Below the pieces are notes generated by a model. The model saw only the letters and a program-made list of their open reading frames with translations. It made no database searches and was not told the origin of the DNA. Below, in pieces: positions 58,905 to 64,000 of a DNA stretch of 64,000 nucleotides. The DNA comes from Lentibacillus sp. Marseille-P4043 (GTDB taxonomy: Bacteria > Bacillota > Bacilli > Bacillales > Amphibacillaceae), in NCBI RefSeq assembly GCF_900258515.1, contig NZ_LT984884.1:1375168-1439167 (forward strand). The letters are read 5' to 3'. Made by a program: the position numbers and the translations under genes. Positions within the stretch are counted from its first letter, which is position 1; the number at the start of each line of letters is the position of its first letter.

Positions 58905-61085
58905 ATGAAGAGTAAGAAGAACATTGGTAAATTTACTGGGAGTACACTTACAGCGGCGGCTGCTGCTAGTATGGCATTTGTGCCGGTTGCTTCGGCTGAA
59001 ACGCCAGATGGTTATACAGATGTAGCAAAAGGTGATAGCCACTATGATGCAATTATGGCACTTACAAAGGATGGTATTGTAAAAGGTTTTGAAGATGGAT
59101 CATTTGGTCAATGGCAGAATATTAACCGTCAACAAGTTGCAGTTATATTATATGAAGCTTTTAATCTTACACCACCAGAGGATATGGATAGTATTCTGGA
59201 ATCATATGATGATGTGGACAGCGATCATTTGTATGCAAAACAAATCGCTGCTGTTACAGAGACGGGAATTTTTAAAGGTAGCGATGGATCGTTTGCACCT
59301 GATGAAAAGATTACGCGTGAACAAGTTGCCTCTGTTATTTTGCTTGCGGAGAATCTAGCAGACTACCATGCTATTGATGGAAAAGATATTAACTTGGAGA
59401 ATGTGGGTGAGTCCCATAAAGAGCGGGTACAGATTCTAGCAGATTTGGCAATTACGAATCAAACGGATGATTTTCGCCCGCATGAAGACATTACGAGAGG
59501 TGCATTTTCCACATTATTCTATAAGCTAATGAACAAAGCGGATGAGTTGAATGACAAGGATCAGCTTGACTTGATGCATACAAGTGATACACATGCACAT
59601 GTGGACAATGGTCCGAAGCGTGTTACTGCTGCTAAAAACTTCCGCAGTGCATATCCAAATGCGCTCTTACTTGATTCTGGCGATGTATTCTCAGGTACGT
59701 TATACTTCAACAAATTTTATGGACAAGCCGACATGGCTATCATGAACCTGATGGGCTATGACGCGATGACGTTCGGAAACCATGAATTTGACCTTGGACA
59801 AAAAGAAGGAAATCACGAAAAGCTAGCTGAATTCATTGATGCAGCTAATTTCCCAATTGTTAGCTCAAACGTTAATGTTACCAATGACGAGAATTTAAGC
59901 CCACTTTATGAAGGTGGAGTTACTTCTCAACCGGAGGAAAGTAATATATACGATGGGATCATCAAAAATGTTGATGGAGAAAAGGTTGGAATCTTTGGCC
60001 TAACAACAGAGGAAACAGAAAATATCTCAAGCCCATTAAATGTAACGTTTGATGATTACGTTGCCACAGCACAAAAAATGGTAACAGAATTTGAAGCTAA
60101 AGGTGTCGATAAAATTGTTGCCGTGACACACATCGGCTATAACGATAATCCTGACAGTAATGACATCAATTTAGCTAAAGCTGTTGATGGCATTGACGTT
60201 ATTCTTGGTGGACACAGCCATACGGAACTAGATGAACCGGCAGTTGTAATAGTTGATGCGGCAGGACAAAAGAAAGCTCCGACTATAATTGATCATACAT
60301 TCCAATATAGCAATTTCCTTGGTACACTAAATGTGAAATTTGATGACCATGGAAAAATTATTGGCCATGCAGCAGAATTAGTATCCATTGATGATCAAGA
60401 GCCAGATGCTGAAGCTGAAAAGGTATTGGCACCATACAAAGATGAAATAGATGAAACAATGGAAAAGGAAACTGGTGCAACTGCAGCCCACCCTTTCGAT
60501 AATCCACGTGGTGATGTAAGTGTGCGTAACAGTGAAACAGCTCTTGGTAACTTGATCACAGACGGTATGCTGAAAAAGGCAAAAACAATTAATAGTGATA
60601 CAATTATCGCTCTACAAAATGGTGGAGGTATCCGCACAAATATTGATGAAGGACCAATCACTTACGGAGAAATCATGGAAGTACTTCCATTCGGTAACAC
60701 ACTAGCAACCATGGAAATAACGGGAGCAGAATTACAGCAGGCATTTGAACATAGTGTAGCTAATGTGCCAAGTGAATTTGGTGGTTTCTTACACATCTCC
60801 GGCATGAAGTTAACCTATGATAGCTCAAAAGATACAGGTGAACGCGTTGTAAGCATGGAACTTGCAGATGGAACACCAATTGATCCTGATCAAACATATG
60901 TAGCAGCAACAAATGCATTTACAGCAATGGGTGGCGATGGATACGAAGTTTTTGAAGAAATTTACAAAGACGGACGCGTACAGGACCTCGGATTATCCGA
61001 CTGGGAAAACCTAAAAGAACACGTAGTTGATCTAGGCACAGTAGAAACTGAAATTGAAGGAAGAATTGTCGACCAAAACAAATAA
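58905..61085 (+). CDS. SLH-anchored 5'-nucleotidase / metallophosphatase (UshA-like)
   Basis: 726 residues; AAGGGAGG 10 bases before the ATG. Signal peptide, three SLH domains (about 35-210), then the metallophosphatase core: LMHTSDTHAH, LDSGDVFSGT, MTFGNHEFDLGQ, VTHIGYND and ILGGHSHTELD. The C-terminal 5'-nucleotidase domain has GNLITDGML, LQNGGGIRTN, EVLPFGNTL and FTAMGGDGYEVF. It turns 5'-nucleotides into nucleosides and phosphate. No promoter or terminator is seen between it and the nuclease gene, so co-transcription is likely. Confidence 0.93.
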   Translation: MKSKKNIGKFTGSTLTAAAAASMAFVPVASAETPDGYTDVAKGDSHYDAIMALTKDGIVKGFEDGSFGQWQNINRQQVAVILYEAFNLTPPEDMDSILESYDDVDSDHLYAKQIAAVTETGIFKGSDGSFAPDEKITREQVASVILLAENLADYHAIDGKDINLENVGESHKERVQILADLAITNQTDDFRPHEDITRGAFSTLFYKLMNKADELNDKDQLDLMHTSDTHAHVDNGPKRVTAAKNFRSAYPNALLLDSGDVFSGTLYFNKFYGQADMAIMNLMGYDAMTFGNHEFDLGQKEGNHEKLAEFIDAANFPIVSSNVNVTNDENLSPLYEGGVTSQPEESNIYDGIIKNVDGEKVGIFGLTTEETENISSPLNVTFDDYVATAQKMVTEFEAKGVDKIVAVTHIGYNDNPDSNDINLAKAVDGIDVILGGHSHTELDEPAVVIVDAAGQKKAPTIIDHTFQYSNFLGTLNVKFDDHGKIIGHAAELVSIDDQEPDAEAEKVLAPYKDEIDETMEKETGATAAHPFDNPRGDVSVRNSETALGNLITDGMLKKAKTINSDTIIALQNGGGIRTNIDEGPITYGEIMEVLPFGNTLATMEITGAELQQAFEHSVANVPSEFGGFLHISGMKLTYDSSKDTGERVVSMELADGTPIDPDQTYVAATNAFTAMGGDGYEVFEEIYKDGRVQDLGLSDWENLKEHVVDLGTVETEIEGRIVDQNK

Positions 61086-61086
61086 G

Positions 61087-61197
61087 TGGGACATGGTTTG
61101 CCGTCCGGGACATGGGGACAGGTTAGTTGTCCCAGGTGAAAAGCCACACCACGCGGCACTTTGCTAGTGGGACGTGGGGACAGGATTGTCGTCCCAC
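61087..61197. repeat. Family B repeat cluster, direct arrangement
   Basis: GGGACATGGGGACAGG + TTAGTTGTCCCA at 61108 and TGGGACGTGGGGACAGG + ATTGTCGTCCCA at 61168 point the same way, with a partial TGGGACATGG before them. Confidence 0.7.
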
Positions 61198-61311
61198 TTG
61201 CCCACCATTTTTTGAACAGAGGTATAGTTTTATTGTCTTGCTTAAAGCTTTTTGTCAAACATACTCAACATAACGGGCAATTCATGTTAAAATAAAATAA
61301 CATAAATGGAC

Positions 61312-61350
61312 GGGCTACACTTTATCATTACGGTTAAGTGTGGCCCATCT
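61312..61350. repeat. Hairpin before the deacetylase gene
   Basis: GGGCTACACTT / AAGTGTGGCCC, 10 of 11 paired, 13-base loop, weak T run (ATCTTTAT). It may be a terminator or a leader hairpin. Confidence 0.5.
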
Positions 61351-61380
61351 TTATGGAAATTATAGAGTGAGAGGTTTGAC

Positions 61381-62229
61381 ATGAACAATAGGTTTGCAGG
61401 ACGATTGGCTGTAATTGCCTTTATATGTATAATATTCTGGCCTTTGTTAGGCTGTGTTGCATCGGGGGAAGTCACGAAATCAGCGACAAAGATCCCAGTA
61501 TTAATGTATCATGGGCTTCTAACCGAGGCTGAAAATAAAACGATCGAAAGCAACTCAAGTATCATTCCGGTTGAGAATTTTGAAGAACAAATGCACTATT
61601 TAGCGGAACATGATTATCATATGGTCACTGCCAAGGAAATGGATGACTTTTTGAAGGGGGAAATAAATTTGCCTCCCAAAAGCGTCATGATTCAGTTTGA
61701 TGATGGCCTTCGTAGCGTGTACCGTTATGCCCTGCCAATTATGCAGAAATATGAGCTGCGCGGTATCGCAAATATTATTACTAGCAGGACAGAGATGGAT
61801 TATGGTGCTGAATGGGATCCAGATAGAAACCAATATATGGATCAGGAGATGTTAGATGAGGTTTCCTCTGTTTTTGAATTACAGAGTCATACGAATGAAT
61901 TGCATTTCCTTGATCCAGGCGAGAAGTCAAGATTAATACTCGTATCACAGGAGGATGCGATTGCAGATCTCCAAGCATCACAGGAAAAATTGTCAAAGTA
62001 CGGTGATGTAACACTTTTGGCATACCCGTTTGGTCAATTTAGTTCTAATATAGTAAAGCTTGTGAAGGAAGCGGGTTTCACGATGGCCTTTACAACTGAA
62101 AAAGGCTATGTGAAGCCAAATGATGATCCATACCAACTTAATCGGATTGGAATAACCCCGGATATGAGCCTTGAGAAATTTGAGGAAATTGTGAAGGGAG
62201 AAGGAGCCAATCCATCGGTATCCGAATAA
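61381..62229 (+). CDS. Polysaccharide deacetylase-family lipoprotein (CE4, IcaB/PgaB-like)
   Basis: 282 residues; GAGAGG 6 bases before the ATG. Lipoprotein signal with LLGC near residue 25. IPVLMYHGLL, VMIQFDDGLRSVYRYALPIM (the metal Asp-Asp) and FELQSHTNELHFL (SHTxxH, metal His pair) mark the catalytic core; LLAYPFGQF is the later conserved block. Such enzymes N-deacetylate GlcNAc polymers at the cell surface. It is alone between SLH genes and ends in its own terminator. The exact substrate (wall glycan or exopolysaccharide) is not readable. Confidence 0.88.
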   Translation: MNNRFAGRLAVIAFICIIFWPLLGCVASGEVTKSATKIPVLMYHGLLTEAENKTIESNSSIIPVENFEEQMHYLAEHDYHMVTAKEMDDFLKGEINLPPKSVMIQFDDGLRSVYRYALPIMQKYELRGIANIITSRTEMDYGAEWDPDRNQYMDQEMLDEVSSVFELQSHTNELHFLDPGEKSRLILVSQEDAIADLQASQEKLSKYGDVTLLAYPFGQFSSNIVKLVKEAGFTMAFTTEKGYVKPNDDPYQLNRIGITPDMSLEKFEEIVKGEGANPSVSE

Positions 62230-62286
62230 GCCTATTTGTACTATCGGGCAAAAAGAACTTAAAAAAATTTCTCTGCTATATTTAAC

Positions 62287-62320
62287 TGGGTAAGGGCACA
62301 TTATGCTCATACCCATTTTT
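62287..62320 (+). terminator. Terminator of the deacetylase gene
   Basis: TGGGTA...TACCCA with T6. Confidence 0.7.
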
Positions 62321-62750
62321 TACCTTTATATTCGCATTAAAGTAATTCTTATTTTGGTCGATAAAATATATAGATATGTAAATTAAGGGAAAGATGGAAT
62401 TCAAAAGGGGAAACGTAAACTTTCTCCAAAAACTGACATGAAATATATGATTCAAATAATTGGAAACATGTTAAACCCAATTTCAAAAATGTATAGTAAC
62501 CCCCAACTAATAGCGGATCTAGGGCCATAAATCAACTTGAATTTTTATACGAAACAAATAATTTGCACCACCTATGTACTTATAGATAGACTAAATGATT
62601 AGAGGGATTATCCAATAATCTAAGGTTTTCCACAGGTTTTTCCAAATAAAACACTCCACATATTCGACTAGAATATCTACTAATTTTACAGACTATGGAT
62701 AAATTCCAGATACACTTCCAATAACTAGTTATAATTCTATTAAATTCCGG
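62321..62750. other. Long intergenic leader region
   Basis: AT-rich, no gene. It may hold upstream promoter elements of the following S-layer gene; a TATAAT occurs near 62730. Confidence 0.4.
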
Positions 62751-62780
62751 TTGATAATAGCAATAGATTGCCTATATAAT
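62751..62780 (+). promoter_or_regulatory. Promoter of the last SLH gene
   Basis: TTGATA (62751-62756), 18-base spacer, perfect TATAAT (62775-62780). Leader of about 117 bases, similar in length to the one at 8158. Confidence 0.7.
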
Positions 62781-62903
62781 TGAGTTGTCGAGGGGGATTC
62801 CCGCTTGATGAATTTAGTAAAAATTATAGTCTTGGTAAGGTAATTGGATAGCCCTCAGCATCCAGACACACATCAAGTTAATATAACTAGGAGGACTAAT
62901 TTT

Positions 62904-64000
62904 ATGTCTAACAAAAATACTTATCGTAAGTTCGCAACAACTTCATTGGCAGCAACAGCAGCCGCTGTAGCAGTTGTACCTGCTGTATCAGCAGCAGAAT
63001 TTAACGGTTACACTGATGTTAACCCAGGAGATTCCCATTATGATGGAATCAAAGCTTTAACAGAACAAGGTGTAATCAAAGGTTATGAAGACGGTTCTTT
63101 TGGCGTATATGATAACGTAACACGTCAACAAGTAGCAGTTATGCTTTCTAAAGCGATGAACCTTGATACACCAAGTGACGTTGCTGGTGCATTAAATGTA
63201 TATAGCGATGTTGATGAAAACAGCCTATACGCAGAAGAAATCGCCGCTGTAACAGAAGCAAACGTATTTAAAGGAAGCAACGGTGAATTCAATCCTGATG
63301 AAGATATCACTCGTGAACAAATGGCTACTGTACTTGTTCTTGCATTCGGATTAGATCAATACGATGTTTCTGACGTAGACGTTAACTTAGACGGCGTTGG
63401 TGATTCACATGCTGATAGAGTACAAGTGTTAGCTAACCTAGAAATTACTAACCAAGTAGAAGATTTCCGTCCAGAAGAAGGAATTACACGTGGTGCTTTT
63501 TCTACTATGCTACATTTGTCACAGGAATATGTGAAAAACCATGAAGTAGATGCTGATATAGAGGTTGAAAGCGTAAGTGCAATTAACACTTCTACATTTG
63601 TAGTTACAGCTGAAAATGCTGAAGAAGCTAAAAAAGCTAGTAATTCATCTGTGGACGTTACATTAGATGGCGAAGCTTGGGAAGTTGTTTCCGTAACAGA
63701 TAACGAAAACGGTACTTACAATGTTGAAGTTGCTGACCTAGATGGTAAAAAAGGTACAATTTCAATCAATGGAAAAGAATTTGAAGTTGATTACAGTGAG
63801 AGTGCTTTAACATCCGCTATTTCTGATGTGAACAATGCCGAAGAAAATAACGTTATTGAAAAATTAGAAGCTCCAATATTAAACTTAACAGACATTGATG
63901 AAGATTCTGCAGTAAAGTATGTTGAAGAAATTGGCTCTAGCTTCACAACTACAAGAGTTCAAATTCAAGCAGCTGTAGACAGAGTTAATGAAGAAGTTGC
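62904..64000 (+). CDS. S-layer-type SLH protein, partial at window end
   Basis: 365 codons seen; CTAGGAGGAC before the ATG. Signal peptide (1-31, AVSAAE) and three SLH domains (about 34-205: YDGIKALTEQGVIKGYEDGS, NVTRQQVAVMLSKAM, ITREQMATVLVLAFG), then an Ig-like stretch (ESVSAINTSTFVVTAENAEE, VTLDGEAWEVVSV). A helical segment then runs to the edge. The first 200 residues are close to the protein at 8158, so this is its paralog. It is probably a main S-layer protein, judged by the strong promoter and leader. Confidence 0.9.
   Translation, partial: MSNKNTYRKFATTSLAATAAAVAVVPAVSAAEFNGYTDVNPGDSHYDGIKALTEQGVIKGYEDGSFGVYDNVTRQQVAVMLSKAMNLDTPSDVAGALNVYSDVDENSLYAEEIAAVTEANVFKGSNGEFNPDEDITREQMATVLVLAFGLDQYDVSDVDVNLDGVGDSHADRVQVLANLEITNQVEDFRPEEGITRGAFSTMLHLSQEYVKNHEVDADIEVESVSAINTSTFVVTAENAEEAKKASNSSVDVTLDGEAWEVVSVTDNENGTYNVEVADLDGKKGTISINGKEFEVDYSESALTSAISDVNNAEENNVIEKLEAPILNLTDIDEDSAVKYVEEIGSSFTTTRVQIQAAVDRVNEEV

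Overview
The window looks like the chromosome of a low-GC, spore-forming, probably motile Gram-positive of the family Bacillaceae (Virgibacillus / Lentibacillus / Oceanobacillus-like). The reasons are strong AGGAGG ribosome binding sites with frequent TTG and GTG starts, acidic S-layer-homology (SLH) surface proteins, a Spo0E-type phosphatase, a flagellar hook-protein fragment and IS families common in Bacilli. All family names come from reading motifs in the translated sequence; no database search was possible.

Layout. (1) 1-7.8 kb: cell-surface polymer genes. A leftward operon (UbiA-type prenyltransferase, DprE1-like oxidase, DprE2-like reductase, flippase-like membrane protein) looks like a polyprenyl-phospho-pentose pathway. 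A rightward operon follows (O-antigen-ligase-like protein, UDP-ManNAc dehydrogenase, TagA-type transferase). The second set could make the ManNAc-type wall polymer to which SLH proteins usually bind. (2) 8-18.6 kb: two large SLH proteins, one with a caspase-like domain whose catalytic Cys is replaced, separated by decayed IS elements and small genes. (3) 18.6-36 kb: a scrap yard of truncated genes, IS remnants and short dispersed repeats. It still holds apparently intact genes: a PD-(D/E)XK nuclease that seems to start at ATT, a 4-TM protein convergent with an MBL-fold hydrolase, GIY-YIG proteins, and an XRE / ImmA-IrrE / PIN module whose PIN gene has an in-frame amber codon. (4) 36-44 kb: a second, intact XRE / ImmA-IrrE / PIN-like module; a c-di-GMP-I riboswitch with terminator in front of a Spo0E-like gene and a CheY relic; two paralogous sigma-like genes; a DnaD-type protein; and a RelE/ParE-type toxin-antitoxin pair. 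(5) 45-50.9 kb: zinc-ribbon membrane proteins (one TcaA-like), a GH3 glucosaminidase and an AbiEii-like protein lacking its catalytic motif. (6) 51-62 kb: four SLH-anchored enzymes (alkaline phosphatase, M28 peptidase, extracellular nuclease, 5'-nucleotidase) and a polysaccharide deacetylase. (7) 62.9 kb to the edge: another S-layer-type protein.

How the genes fit together: the polymer genes plausibly supply the anchor, and seven SLH genes display structural proteins and hydrolases on it. Nuclease, 5'-nucleotidase and alkaline phosphatase together would convert extracellular nucleic acid to nucleosides and phosphate at the cell surface.

Three families of short dispersed repeats run through the window. 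Family A is a GGGGTCAGACCCC head followed by a terminator-like hairpin; it repeatedly marks the point where a gene is cut off. Family B is a REPIN-like pair built on TGGGACATGGGGACAGG. Family C is GGTGCCTGTCACTTCCCGA.
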